From contig BJOX01000147.1 of NCBI GenBank assembly GCA_009731375.1, forward strand, positions 493,200 through 552,872: DNA of 59,673 nucleotides, read 5' to 3'. The notes beneath the pieces are model-generated. The model worked only from the letters and a program-made list of their open reading frames with translations, did no database searches and was not told the origin of the DNA. The position numbers and the translations under genes are program-made. Origin of the DNA: Paulinella micropora (lineage: Eukaryota; Cercozoa; Imbricatea; Euglyphida). Below are positions 36,835-46,410 of this stretch, one piece after another (the first letter of the stretch is position 1; each line of letters begins with the position of its first letter).

Positions 36835-36978
36835 TTTCTTCAACGTCCTTCCTCCTCTTCTTTTTCCAGAACACAGTCTACCCGTGATTCCCATCCCGGA
36901 CACATGCACAGTACACAAATTATTGTTTGATGTGAAACTGCGTTCCTTTGCAAGGACTACATTCCTTTGCGACATCTC

Positions 36979-37029
<51 letters not shown>

Positions 37030-37159
37030 GTGTAGAACCTTCAGACTGCATACATTCTAAGCTTAGTGCTTCCTCCCAGCCCGCTACCCAGCCTCCGTCT
37101 GGAGGCGGGGTGGAATGGATGCCTATGTCTTCGGATATGCAGAGCTGATAGACCAAACA

Positions 37160-37225
<66 letters not shown>

Positions 37226-37258
37226 CCTATCTACCTACCTACCTACCTATCTACCTAC

Positions 37259-37293
<35 letters not shown>

Positions 37294-37351
37294 CCTACCT
37301 ACCTACCTACCTGCCTACCTACCTACCTTCCTGCCTACCTAATCTATCTAC

Positions 37352-37427
<76 letters not shown>

Positions 37428-37430
37428 GAG

Positions 37431-37480
<50 letters not shown>

Positions 37481-37547
37481 CCTACCTATCTATCTATCTA
37501 TCTATCTATATATCTATCTATCTATCTATCTATCCATCCATCCATCC

Positions 37548-37587
<40 letters not shown>

Positions 37588-38087
37588 ATCTATCTTGTCC
37601 GTCTATCTATCTATCTATCTATCTATCTACCTACCTACCTATCTACCTATTTATCTATCTGCCTATCTATCTTTCTATCGATCTATCTATCTTTCTATCT
37701 ATTCTTTATTTCTTCTTTTCTTTTTCTTTTTTCTTCCTCTTCCTCTTCCTTTCCTTCCTGTCATCCTATCTCGTGTGTCTGGCAAGTTTCTTGTTTGTTA
37801 CCTGTTCTGCATGGTGTATCTTGTCTCTTCTTCAAGCCTTGCCCCATGACCCGCCTCCTCCGATTGCTGCCTAGGTGACAAACATGGAATACATGTTTTA
37901 TGAAGCCTCCAACTTCAACCAAGACTTGAGCAACTGGGACACCTCTTCGGTACCCTCTTGAGCCCGCCGTTGTTAGTTTTGGTTACTATGACATGATGTG
38001 GTCATTGGTGTTTTTTGTTTATTCAGTCTATTTTTGCCTTTTTTTTCTTTTTATCGTTGCTCTTTTTGCTATATCTCGTACATCCAT

Positions 38088-38167
<80 letters not shown>

Positions 38168-38180
38168 CTTATCTATCTAC

Positions 38181-38223
<43 letters not shown>

Positions 38224-38394
38224 AACTCTTTTCGCGAGCAATTATATCGTTTGATTGTCCCTTTCTCTTTCCTTACGCAGGTGGAGGTGGGTTTGTGCAT
38301 TAACTTTGCTTCCAGCGGAAGCAGTCTATGTAGTAACACTAGTCTCCTACCAAGACGTGGCTCTTGCACTTTTGCAAGTGGTTGCACCGGCTAG
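33181..38394 (+). CDS. Spliced BspA/DUF285 repeat gene, one repeat per exon, partial
   Basis: Three 75-base segments, 33181-33255, 35062-35136 and 37875-37949, each lie between GCTGCCTAG (acceptor) and GTACCCTCTTGAGCCC (donor side). Each encodes exactly 25 residues in phase 0 with the DUF285 pattern: V(T/I)xMxxMFYxASxFNxDLSxWxTxS. Reading past any donor meets TGA four codons on, so splicing is needed. A last exon, 38281-38394 after CTTACGCAG, encodes a Cys-rich 37-residue tail ending GCTG and TAG. DUF285 repeats occur in BspA-like surface proteins of bacteria and are abundant in protists; the product is probably secreted or surface exposed. The introns carry conserved 150-300-base flanks plus CTAT arrays, showing that exon and flanks were duplicated together. 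No start exon is identified; a possible coding stretch at about 33450-33724 ends in a gap. Confidence 0.75.
33450..33724 (+). other. Unassigned open stretch ending in a gap (33725-33789)
   Basis: After a CTAT array the plus strand is open as [20 protein letters not shown] and onward to [10 protein letters not shown], then 65 N. The sequence is not low complexity and could be an exon or a piece of a transposon. It has no partner in the other two repeat units. No family recognised. Confidence 0.25.
33890..34032. repeat. Intronic repeat R1, copy 1 (copy 2 at 36834-36977)
   Basis: A segment from TTTTTCTTCAACGTCCTTCC through CATGCACAGTACACAAATTA to CCTTTGCGACATCTCAT is nearly identical at 36834-36977. 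Each copy is followed directly by a CTAT array. Both lie in introns of the DUF285 gene. Confidence 0.85.
34026..34890. repeat. CTAT arrays around dispersed repeat R2
   Basis: CTAT arrays occupy 34026-34205 and 34636-34890, the second with CCTA-rich stretches. The 430 bases between contain repeat R2. Frames reading SIYLSIYL are artefacts. Confidence 0.95.
34262..34637. repeat. Dispersed repeat R2, about 375 bases, copy 1 (copy 2 at 36142-36487)
   Basis: Shared blocks include CGCGCGCAGCGC, GTGAACTCCCGAAA, CTTATGGC(A/G)CACGCCCCT, GTGGTTGTTCTGT, AAGGGCTCGGCTACCTTTC and AAGTGCTGAGAGTTC. The copies differ by numerous substitutions and small indels, so they are older than the CTAT arrays around them. 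No open frame is shared. A SINE-like or other nonautonomous element is possible, but I see no clear A/B boxes or target-site duplications. Confidence 0.75.
35267..36070. repeat. CTAT/CTGT/CTAC arrays with repeat R3 inside (35463-35555)
   Basis: Arrays at 35267-35462, 35552-35755 and 35780-36070. Repeat R3 (CCAGCCCGCTACCCAG to CAGAGCTGATAGACCAAACA) at 35463-35555 recurs at 37073-37160 with few differences and includes an inverted pair around GATTGGCGGC / GTCTGGAGGC. Confidence 0.9.
36142..36487. repeat. Dispersed repeat R2, copy 2
   Basis: Second copy of 34262-34637, again set between CTAT arrays. It starts near GATGGTTTTGTGTCAGCCG and ends near CGCCCGTAGATTAAAC. Confidence 0.75.
36490..37700. 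repeat. CTAT arrays with CCAT and TAGC variants; R1 and R3 second copies inside
   Basis: Arrays at 36490-36832, 36975-37030 and 37160-37700, separated by repeat R1 (36834-36977) and repeat R3 (37073-37160). A further array occupies 38090-38225. Together these form the introns before the third and last DUF285 exons. Confidence 0.95.
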
Positions 38395-38689
38395 GGTGCA
38401 CAATGTTGGGCGACGGAAGGGAGAAGGGAGAGGGGAGAAGGGAGGGGGCGGTGGCGGCAGGGGGTTGTGCGGGTGGCTGCCACCCGTGACCGGGTGATAC
38501 CGGCCACCGGTGCCACCGGCCACCTGGCACCACAGTTTGTGGTGCACAATGCTTTTCCCCTCCCTTCTCCCTTCTCCCCTCTCCCTTCTCCCCTCTCCCT
38601 TCTCCCCTCTCCCTTCTCCCTGCCGTCGCCCAACATTGTGCGCCCCCAGCCGCCGACCGAGTCTGCTCGTAGGTCGGTGGTGCCACCGG
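38395..38689. other. No gene seen; GGGAGAAGGGAGAGG inverted tracts
   Basis: A purine tract at 38415-38450 and its complement CCCTTCTCCCCTCTCC at 38565-38620 form a long imperfect inverted pair with about 120 bases between. GTTGGGCGACG (38405) pairs with CGTCGCCCAAC (38623). This could fold into a large hairpin or mark an inverted duplication. Confidence 0.7.
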
Positions 38690-39075
38690 CCAGACAGGAC
38701 CACGCCGGCAGGTGCCACCTGACAAGTTCGGCTGGTCGCCCGGTGCCACCCGACAGGTCTGGTTGGTCCGCCGGTGCCACCGGTAGGGTAGGACCCGCCG
38801 GCCGGCGCCACCCCGCAGGTTTTGGCAGGTCGGCCGGTGCCACCGGTAGGGTAGGACCCGCCGGCCGGCGCCACCCCGCAGGTTTTGGCAGGTCGGCCGG
38901 TGCCACCTGGCAGGTCGGGCTGGTCGGCCGGTGCCACCCGACAGGTCTGGTCGGTCGGCAGGTGCCACCCGGCAGGCTGCGCGTGTCGGCCGGTGCCACT
39001 CGACAGGTCTGGTCGGTCGGCAGGTGCCACCCGGCAGGCTGCGCGTGTCGGCAGGTGCCACCCGACAGATTTGGC
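38690..39075. repeat. GC-rich minisatellite, CCGGTGCCACC(C)GRCAGG unit
   Basis: Units of about 27-60 bases containing GGTGCCACC and CGACAGGT repeat about a dozen times; a 66-base segment (around 38790-38855) is perfectly repeated. All frames are open by composition. A related sequence reappears at 42030-42060 upstream of the minus-strand BspA gene, so this minisatellite flanks that gene on both sides. Confidence 0.85.
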
Positions 39076-39303
39076 CTGCCTGCCGATGCTAACTGTTGGA
39101 GGCAGCAGGCTAGCTGCCGGCCGGGCTTGCTGGAAGGAAGAAGGCTTTTGTCGTTTTTTTGCCACCCTTCCCCTCCGCGGTGTTGTGTGTTGTCCCATGG
39201 AAGGGGGCAGTCTTTTGACTACAAGCTTTTGTCCCCGCCACGTGAGATACGCACTCTGTACCCTTTCCCTTTTGTACTGAAAAACAACTAACTAGGCAGG
39301 ACT

Positions 39304-39309
39304 TTTATT
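39304..39309 (-). terminator. Poly(A) signal AATAAA for the minus-strand BspA gene
   Basis: TTTATT on the plus strand reads AATAAA on the minus strand, about 170 bases past the stop codon at 39478. No other signal is closer. Confidence 0.45.
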
Positions 39310-39477
39310 AAGAAACAGCTGAAAAAAGGAGCGGGCAAGGAAACACGCTTTCTACCCCAACCAGTCGCGACTTCTGACCACAGGACGTCAGTACACAGAG
39401 GCACTAAAATCCCGCCTTCCTTGCCTCCTCTCTCTCCCCAGCTTTGCGTTTGCGCGCCCGGCAGCCGCCTGGCGATT

Positions 39478-41710
39478 TTAAGTATACATTCCGCACGCAC
39501 GGGTGTAGCTGCCTTGGCAGATGCTTGGCAGGTTGCTAAGCTGGATACCCCTGTCCGCCAAATAGATACCGAAGGGGTGGAACATCCACGTGCATACCCC
39601 CGCGCCAGAGGACGCTACTTTCCAGCCGCTGATATCCTGGTCAAAGGCGCAGTTGCCTTCGAACATGCTGTACAGGCCATCGCTGGCGGCGGCCGCCGCC
39701 GAGACGTCCCAGCTGCCCAGAGGCTGGTTGAAGGTGCACGTGTTTGGCGGTATACAGCCAAAGGCGGTGCTCATCTTAGAGACTTGGCTAGTGTTCCAGC
39801 CATTGATGTTCTGATTGAAATTTCTGGCGTTGGCAAAGGTAGAGTACATCGAAGTCACCGACGCTGTGTTCCAGTTGCCAAGTGGCTGGTCGAACACGGT
39901 CGCCGCCAGGAACGTCGACTCCAGGCTCGTGACCCGGCTCACGTTCCAGGCACCGAGCGATCGATTGAAGGCTGTCGCGCCGTTAAACGTCTGCCGCAGG
40001 CTGGTGACTTGGCTCGTGTCCCAGCTAGCCACGTCACCGTTGAAAGCTTTTGCAACAGCAAAGGTGCTCCGGAGGCTAGCCACGCCGCTCGTGTTCCAGC
40101 CGCCGAGGTCCTGGTTAAACTTGGTGCAGCCTTCGAACAGGGAGCGGAAGCCGTTGGGGTGCGTGGCGGGCGTCAGCCACGACCAGTCCCAGTCGCGCGC
40201 GTCGCCCACGAACTCGGCCATCTGGTACAGCAGGTACTCGGGCGCCACGCCGTGCAGCGCCCGCGAGCCGGCCGTCGGCGCCAGGTAGCGCAGCAGGTAG
40301 TTCGAGACGAGCAGCGAGGCGTCCGGCGACGTCAGCAGCGGCCGCGTGCTGCCCGTCGGGTGGTACAGCTGCACGTCGCCCCACGCCAGCACGTCCGTCA
40401 CGGGCGCGCCGCCCACGTACCACAGCCCGTCCACTCGGCCGTCCAGCCGCAGCGTGTAGTCGCCGGCGCTCGCGTACACGTGCGGGCAGGTCGCGCCATT
40501 GGCGTGCACGCAAGTGTCGGGGGCGGATCCGTCCCCCCAGTCCACGCCGTACGTGCCGCCCGCACCCGTCCCCGCGCTGGGCGACAGCGCGAGCGTGGCC
40601 GTGGTCCCGCCGGCGGCCGCGCGCACCCGGGCGTAGAAGAGCGAGCGGGAGCACGCGGACGGCCAGTGCGCTTGGCCGAGCCGGGTGTACTGGGCCAGCT
40701 CGAGGCAGTCCACCGAGCCGGCCGCGTGCAGGGGCGTGGTCCAGCCTGCCAGCGACTCACCGAACTCGGCGGAGGCGCCGCGAAAGAGCCGGGCCCAGCT
40801 CTGCAGGCGCGGGAGCGCCGTCCAGGCCGACAGGCCCGTCCACGTGAGCGCGGCCCCGCCATCGAACAGCTCGGTCACGTCCTCCAGCGCCGAGGTGTCC
40901 CAGCGCGACAGGTCGATTCTCGTGAGCGACGGCAGGCCCGCGAAGGCGCGGCTGGCGTTGCGCAGGCCACGCGTGTCCCAGCCGTACGTGCCAGTGGGCA
41001 GGGCCAGGCCCCAGGAGCCTTCGAACAGGCCGACCATGGACACGGCGCCCGACACGTTGAGCCCGTAGCTGACCTCAGAGTCCACGCGCGAGGTGAGGTG
41101 GGCGAAGCTGTAGTCCCAGACCCGCACGAGCCCCGCGTCCGGCAGCGTGGCCAGCGAGGGCACGTACGTCAGGCCCGGCGCCGCATGCAGGTGGTAGCCG
41201 CTCGTCTCGTGGAAGCGCAGCTCCCCCCACCGGAGGACGGCGCGCAGCTCCAGGCCCGCGGGCGCCGCGGCGTGCCAGGCGGGCGTCAGCGCCCAGCCGC
41301 GCACGGGGTAGCGTCCGCCGGGGTCCGCCGTCACCGTGTACGTGCCGGGGGCGGCGTACGTGTGCGCGCACGGCGCGGCGCCGGCGTCCAGGCACGGCGT
41401 GGGGGCCGAGCCGTCCCCCCAGTCGACCGTGAACAACGTCGGCGTGGCCTCGGCCTGGGCCTGGCGCCGACGGCGCGCCAGCGGGGCGGCGGGCGGCCAG
41501 AGGGGCCACGTGAACGTGTCCTGGGCCGACGCTATCGTGAGCTCCAGGATGGTGGCGCCGCCCGGGCACGCGACGGACGGGCAGGCCTCCTCTTGGGTCG
41601 GGCACTGCACGGGGTAAGGGCACTTGGCGTCGGAGGCGCCGAGCAGCAGCAGGGGCAGCCACCAGCACGGGCTGGTGGCAGGGCCTGCTCGACGGGGGGG
41701 GGGCGGGCAT
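39478..41710 (-). CDS. Secreted PKD-like plus BspA/DUF285 repeat protein
   Basis: The protein of about 740 residues begins with a signal peptide core (CWWLPLLLLGASDAKC). The likely ATG is at 41710; it is linked to the main frame only if the run of about ten G at 41694-41703 has one base too many or too few. Two PKD-like or bacterial Ig-like units follow, each with (V)DWGDGSAPxxC and a later HxYAxxGxYTxxxDG motif with a Cys pair. The C-terminal third has six or more DUF285 repeats of about 25 residues (FNQDLGGWNTSGVASLRSTF type). It ends in a Cys-containing tail (CTWMFHPFG...CGMYT). Architecture matches the plus-strand protein at 46962. It is intronless, unlike the DUF285 gene at 33-38 kb. Role inferred: cell or virion surface adhesion. 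Confidence 0.8.
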
Positions 41711-42218
41711 CCCAGTGCACGCTCCCTTTCCTCTCTTGCCCGCTTTCGCTTGTCTTTCTTTCTTCTGTACCTTGGTTCCTGTGCACCAGGGGATCGGTCT
41801 GCGCGCGCAGCGAGAGAGAGGAGCGAACTCTCGGCCGCGGGGAGGAAGAAGCCGCTCTTTTTGCATTCCCCCCCTCGCGTGCGCATTACCCACCGCACCT
41901 TTTCTCCTGCGCTTCCCTCGGTCCCTTCCCCGAACGGGGGAGAGGGGGGTTGGGGGGGGGGCGTCGCCCCTATTCCTGCAGCTTTTGGGCCCCTGCTGGA
42001 AGAGCCGCCGGTAGGATAAGGCAGGCCGGCTGGTGCCACCTGACAAGTCGGGCTGGTCGGCCAGCAACCAAAAAGAAAGAATACCCCCCCAGACACAGGA
42101 GATTTCAGTGCCGGCCAGACCGGGGGGCCTGGCTCCTGTGCAGCCCGCGAGAAAAGGATTTTACTGAGCAAGTCGTTGTACACGCTGGAGCTGCTGGTCT
42201 TCTCGGCGGTGGCCGGAC
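41711..42218. other. Intergenic, no gene seen
   Basis: GC-rich sequence with purine tracts and G-runs (41930-41965). Residues translated upstream of the signal peptide of the minus-strand gene here are Arg/Lys-rich and unlikely to be coding. A copy of the GGTGCCACCTGACAAGT minisatellite unit lies near 42033-42060. Confidence 0.4.
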
Positions 42219-43418
42219 CTAGCGGCTCCGACGGGTGGGGGGGAACGCCGCGCGGCCGCGGGCCGCCCGCAGCAGGCGGGCCCTCTTGACTTGCACCAGG
42301 TACCGGTGGGTCACCAGCCGCAGGACCTCTTGTTGGTACCTATCCGATCGCTGGCTCCGTCCGGCCAGCAGTTCCGACCACACCTCCGCTCCGGCACACG
42401 CCCGGGTCCCGGGTGGCAGGCCCCCGAAGGACATGGCCAGTGCTCGCTGGATCAGCGGCCAGTTGTCCTCGCGGACGTGGGCGTTCTCCAGCCCCCGGGG
42501 GCCCAGAGACGATGCGGTGGTTAGGGGGCGGGCCAGGCCAGTGTCTCGCAGCTCCGGCCACGACCGCCGGCCCCACACCAAGTGTACCGCCGCCCAGTAC
42601 ACGACGGCGGCTTGGGTGGAGCCGCGCTTGCTCTGCAGGCCGGCCAGCAACAGGTCGGCCACCTCCCGCGGCTCACAGGGCCACGAGTCGATTACGCACT
42701 GCACGCGGACTTCGAAGCCGGACTCCAGCTGGTTGAGGTGAGCGTTCTGCAGGCAGTTGCTGGTCTCGTGCGCGCAGGCCAGACAGACCGTCCGAGCTGA
42801 GCCCGCGGCGGCCGGCCGTGGGCACGGGCACTCGTCGAGGTGGCCGCCGTGCCTCGCCAGCCTGGTACCGCACTGCACGTGGAAGGCTAGGCACGCCTGG
42901 GCGCAGACCGAGACAGTGTCCGCGGAGACATGACGCAGGACCGCGGTCAGGGTGAGCCAGCGGTTCAGGCAGACGAGGCAGACGTAGTGGCCGCCGGCCG
43001 CGCCCAGCTCACGCAGGAAGCAGGCGGCGAGGGGGGAACGAGAGCTTGGCGGCGTGCCGGCGCGCACCGCGCGGTAGAGAAAGGCTAAGCCGTTCGCGGG
43101 GGCCGGTGGGCCGGGCCCGCGTCCGGGCCCGCGGTCGGGCTGTGTCTGGTCGGGCTGCGCCTGGCCAGGCCCGCCGGCGGCCCGGTGCGGGGCTGGGGGC
43201 CGGCCGCCGGGCTGGCTCGTCGCTGGCGGAGGAGAACCGGCTGGCACGGACCAGCGCGCAGCGTAGCTCACGAGTACTTGGTCCGGGGACCACAGCGGGG
43301 CAGGGATCGACCACGAACGGTGGGCCAGGCCGACTGTCGGCGAGGCCGGCGGCGTGGCTTGCGCCTGGACGGGCCAGCAGGGACTACTAGCGAGGGAGTG
43401 GCAGGAGGTGACTAACAT
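42219..43418 (-). CDS. Cys-rich putative zinc-binding protein, unknown family
   Basis: I chose ATG 43418 (MLVTSCHSLASSP); the frame is open upstream to 43655 but is Pro/Arg-rich there. The product is 399 residues. The first 140 are Pro/Gln-rich and probably disordered. Then come YVCLVCLNRW, a run CAQACLAFHVQCGTRLARHGGHLDECPCP and TVCLACAHETSNC, enough Cys and His for two or three zinc sites in a RING- or zinc-ribbon-like arrangement that I cannot name. The C-terminal 150 residues are mixed helical (VVYWAAVHLVWGRR). Its promoter region overlaps the GC-rich stretch shared with the 3' end of the oxygenase gene at 43708. Function not assigned. Confidence 0.6.
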   Translation of the reverse strand: MLVTSCHSLASSPCWPVQAQATPPASPTVGLAHRSWSIPAPLWSPDQVLVSYAARWSVPAGSPPPATSQPGGRPPAPHRAAGGPGQAQPDQTQPDRGPGRGPGPPAPANGLAFLYRAVRAGTPPSSRSPLAACFLRELGAAGGHYVCLVCLNRWLTLTAVLRHVSADTVSVCAQACLAFHVQCGTRLARHGGHLDECPCPRPAAAGSARTVCLACAHETSNCLQNAHLNQLESGFEVRVQCVIDSWPCEPREVADLLLAGLQSKRGSTQAAVVYWAAVHLVWGRRSWPELRDTGLARPLTTASSLGPRGLENAHVREDNWPLIQRALAMSFGGLPPGTRACAGAEVWSELLAGRSQRSDRYQQEVLRLVTHRYLVQVKRARLLRAARGRAAFPPTRRSR

Positions 43419-43707
43419 GGGCCCAGACAGGCTTTGTGCGGGCGCAGCGCAGGCCGAGCGCGCCCGGGACGGACGGCGCGCACCCCCGGGGGCCGGCGCG
43501 CGTCGAGAGGGGGGGCCGCGCCCGGGCCGGCGCGCTCGGGCTGGCGGGTGCGCCCGTGGGGCCCCGGACCGCGCGGGGGGGGGGGACGCCTCCTCCCCAG
43601 CCCAGCACGTGCGCCCGCGGGGTGGGGACCGCGCGCGGGGTGGGGGAGGGGGCACGCGGGCGCACGTGCTGGGCTGGAGGGGGGGCGCCCCCGCCGCCCC
43701 CCGGGCG

Positions 43708-44643
43708 CTAGCCCGGGGACCCCCGGTGGTCCGGCCCGTCGCCCACAGCGGCCGGCGGCGGTGCGGCCACGCGCCGGGGGGAGGACGGGCGCCTCCTCTT
43801 GGCCGCGGGCGGCCGCTCCCCCACGCCCCGGAACCGCACGTAGCGCGGCGCCCCCGCTGCGTGCCGCAGGGTCAGGGCCGAAGCCCGCCGCCAGTCAAAG
43901 CCCGCCGCCTTAGCCGACAGGAGGTACAGGTCCCCCGCGTCCAGGGACAAGCGGAGGCGGCGCCCTACCAACGCCTGGCGTTGGTACCAGTGCCAGTGCA
44001 GCTGCAGCGGCGCGCCGAGCCTGACGCCTAGGACGCCCGGGCTGTCCGTGTGGCCGTGCGGGTACACACCCTGCCAGCGGCTGTCGGCGTACCAGAGGCC
44101 TTGTGCCGGCCCCAGCGGCCAGGCCTCGGGCAACAGGCCCTCGAGGCCGCGCCTCAGCCTGGAGAGTACCGGCAGCCGGCCGAACGCTACCGCGCCGGCC
44201 CGGCCGGCGGCGAAGCTCTGTTCCTGGTCGGTGGGCCCAAAGTGCAAGCGGCGCAAGTCCCCGCGCGGGGGACCCACGCACGCCGCCGCGCCCGGGGGAT
44301 CCCACGAGAGTGCCGTCAGCTCCCGGACCAGAGCCCCTGCTCCGCCGGCAGGTAGGCCTAGCCCCAACGCGTAGGAGCCCAGCTCGAGCGCGTGCTCGAC
44401 GCCGCCCGGGACTACCAAGACGCAGGCGTCGGCCAGGTCGTCATGGTCCGCGGCCCAGCCGCCCGGCAGCCCCTGGCGCAGGTCCAGGAGCTCGGCCTCC
44501 CGGCCTAGCTGCGCCAGCCTGGCCTGGAGGCGCCGTAGTTCCCAGAGGCCCAGGCGGGCCGCGGGGCCCGTCCGCGGGGCCCCGAGGTCAAAGGTCACGG
44601 CCAGCGTGTGGTAGGCGGGGAGGGCCGCCGCGCCGTCCTCCAT
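43708..44643 (-). CDS. AlkB-like 2OG-Fe(II) oxygenase
   Basis: ATG 44643 opens a 311-residue protein. The C-terminal half has GVYPHGHTDSPGVLGVRLG, where His-x-Asp could be the first part of an iron-binding facial triad, then GDLYLLSAKAAGFDW and ALTLRHAAGAPRYV, where the His may be the distal iron ligand and a following Arg could contact 2-oxoglutarate. This order of motifs fits AlkB-related oxygenases of the type found in algae and giant viruses, which have a longer N-terminal domain like this one (LELRRLQARLAQLG region and a VLVVPGGV strand). Such enzymes demethylate alkylated nucleic acids or hydroxylate proteins. The last 45 residues are a basic/Pro tail. Assignment is by motif; substrate unknown. 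Confidence 0.5.
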   Translation of the reverse strand: MEDGAAALPAYHTLAVTFDLGAPRTGPAARLGLWELRRLQARLAQLGREAELLDLRQGLPGGWAADHDDLADACVLVVPGGVEHALELGSYALGLGLPAGGAGALVRELTALSWDPPGAAACVGPPRGDLRRLHFGPTDQEQSFAAGRAGAVAFGRLPVLSRLRRGLEGLLPEAWPLGPAQGLWYADSRWQGVYPHGHTDSPGVLGVRLGAPLQLHWHWYQRQALVGRRLRLSLDAGDLYLLSAKAAGFDWRRASALTLRHAAGAPRYVRFRGVGERPPAAKRRRPSSPRRVAAPPPAAVGDGPDHRGSPG

Positions 44644-45019
44644 CTGCCGCGCGGGCGGGCCGTGGCGGGGGCGAGAGGAAAGAGGGCCGATTCTGGGGGG
44701 CCGATTCCGGGGGCCGGGGTGCCGCTACGGCGGACCCCTCCGCCCGCCCCCCGCAGCCTCCCCCCCTCCCCCGGCCCCCCCGGCCGCGCGCCGGCGCCGG
44801 GCCGACGCCCACGAGCGCCGCCGTGGGGGCCGGAGGTGCCGAGGAGCCGACCACGCACGCCCCCCCCCCCGGGGCGCCCGGCCGACGTCGGGCCGGCCAC
44901 GCGCGGCCACCGGCGAAGAGCGCCCGGAGGGAGATTCCGCATCGTAGGCGGGGAGGGGCGCCTTCCTGTTCCGGCGCGCGGGACGACGCATAGACAGAGA
45001 GGCTCCTTGGCTTAGCTAG
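44644..45019. other. Intergenic, no gene seen
   Basis: Extremely GC-rich sequence with C-runs (44857-44870). Open frames occur in all phases because stop codons are rare at this composition; none has protein-like content. Confidence 0.4.
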
Positions 45020-45025
45020 TTTAAT
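45020..45025 (-). terminator. Poly(A) signal ATTAAA, minus strand
   Basis: TTTAAT on the plus strand reads ATTAAA on the minus strand, 17 bases past the stop of the gene at 45042. Confidence 0.6.
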
Positions 45026-45041
45026 TTCGCCGACCGACCAC

Positions 45042-46046
45042 TTAGTTACGAAAAGAAGTCAAATCTCTGCCACCCGCCGGCTGACCACTTACCCCGGGAG
45101 TCTTACCCCTGCCTTCCGCTGGTGTACTACTTACACGGGGAGTCTTATCTCTGCCATCCGCCTGCCAGGAGGCAGGCAGCACACTCCACTGCTTGCGACG
45201 GGAGCCATGTACCCCCTCTCGCGCACCACCACCACTACTAAAAGTCGGCCAGAGATTCACTGGTGTCTGCAGCACTTGCTGGCCGCGCATCATAAGCCTC
45301 GGCAGGAAGACTTCGGGACCCTCGTCTTGCTTCCTCTGCCGCTTTGATTGAGTATCCGAGGCGAGCGCAGACGGATGTGAGGGGGCGCGGTCAACGCTAC
45401 TACGGCCTGAATTCCCTGATAACCCAACACCCCTTGGATGGTGTACCACCAGACGCCCTGGAGAGGCATCGTCGCCAGCTGAAGCCGTAGTCGTTGCTAC
45501 TGGTGACACGTTACTGGGAGCAGAGTGTAGCCGAACAGCTGGCGTATCTTTGGTACGCGCTACATGGAAAGAAGTAGTCGCTGATTCCCCCGCCGTGGGT
45601 ACGCCAGCTTGAGGAGGTAACGGGGGTCGGTGCTCCCTCACGTCCGCGCCATATGGCACCGGCCGCTGCGCCGCTTGTGCTGTTGGTGCCGCTTGTGCCG
45701 CCTGCGCGGCCTGCACCGCTGGCACCGCTTGCGCGGCCTGCACCGCTGGCACCGCTTGCGCGGCCTGCACCGCTGGCGCGGCCTGCACCGCTGGCGCCGC
45801 TTGCACGGCCTGCACGGCTTGCGCGTGTACGTATCCCTCTAGGAAGGCCTGCAGGTGCGACAAGCGTCCATACGAGTTTAGGTAAGCTACTACCAGTGTC
45901 TGTTTGTTTGTCCCTGCCTTCTTCAGAAATCTAGAGTAAGTATGGCAGCGCCAGCAAGAAGCCTCGAACGAGGCGATGAGTTTTTGGAAATCTTGCTCGT
46001 CTAGGCCCCTGACGTACTCCGCTAATTGTATATTTCTCTGCTGCAT
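45042..46046 (-). CDS. Protein with Ala/Gln/Val/Pro repeats, unknown function
   Basis: ATG 46046 opens a 334-residue protein. The first 75 residues look folded and helical (QLAEYVRGLDEQDFQKLIASFEASCW, LQAFLEGYVHAQ). Residues of about 77-125 are repeats of AVQAAPAVQAAQ type encoded by a GGCACCGCTTGCGCGGCCTGC minisatellite (plus strand). The rest is low complexity, Ser/Pro/Arg-rich, with a final tandem of (K)TP(R/G)VSxxPA(E/G)GR(G/D) units. Composition suggests a scaffold or virion-associated disordered protein. No family recognised. It is less GC-biased at its 3' end than its neighbours. Confidence 0.6.
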   Translation of the reverse strand: MQQRNIQLAEYVRGLDEQDFQKLIASFEASCWRCHTYSRFLKKAGTNKQTLVVAYLNSYGRLSHLQAFLEGYVHAQAVQAVQAAPAVQAAPAVQAAQAVPAVQAAQAVPAVQAAQAAQAAPTAQAAQRPVPYGADVREHRPPLPPQAGVPTAGESATTSFHVARTKDTPAVRLHSAPSNVSPVATTTASAGDDASPGRLVVHHPRGVGLSGNSGRSSVDRAPSHPSALASDTQSKRQRKQDEGPEVFLPRLMMRGQQVLQTPVNLWPTFSSGGGAREGVHGSRRKQWSVLPASWQADGRDKTPRVSSTPAEGRGKTPGVSGQPAGGRDLTSFRN

Positions 46047-46410
46047 GGTGCCTCACTAGCCAAGGGTGGGCACGCGCGGGCGTGCTGTTAGGGTGTGCTG
46101 TGGCCAGTTGGCGAAGAGGAGGGTATGGCGTTTTTATTCTCTCTCTCCCTCCCCCGGCAGCCCCTACCTGTCTCTCTCCCCTCCTTGTCAACACGCGCGC
46201 TCCGGCGCCACCAGGGGCGGAATTCGCGGAGAGGGGCGGGAGAGAAGAGTGCGGGGGGCGTGTTGTCCAACCCCCCTCCCCCTCCCTGCCCCCCCAGGCC
46301 CCCCGGCCCACTGCCCCGTGCCCTGGACCGGTGGGACGGCGGGCCTGGTGCGCCGGGGGCCGCGGCGGCTAGGCCCGGGGGGGCGAGGGACAGCCAGCCC
46401 CGTGGCCTCG

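Noticed and set aside
32519-38225. Long SIYLSIYL open frames over CTAT arrays
   Set aside because: Pure translation of the microsatellite; splice-bounded DUF285 exons lie between the arrays instead.
38690-39075. CRISPR-like array
   Set aside because: Units are of uneven length with no distinct unique spacers and no cas genes; it is a GC-rich minisatellite.
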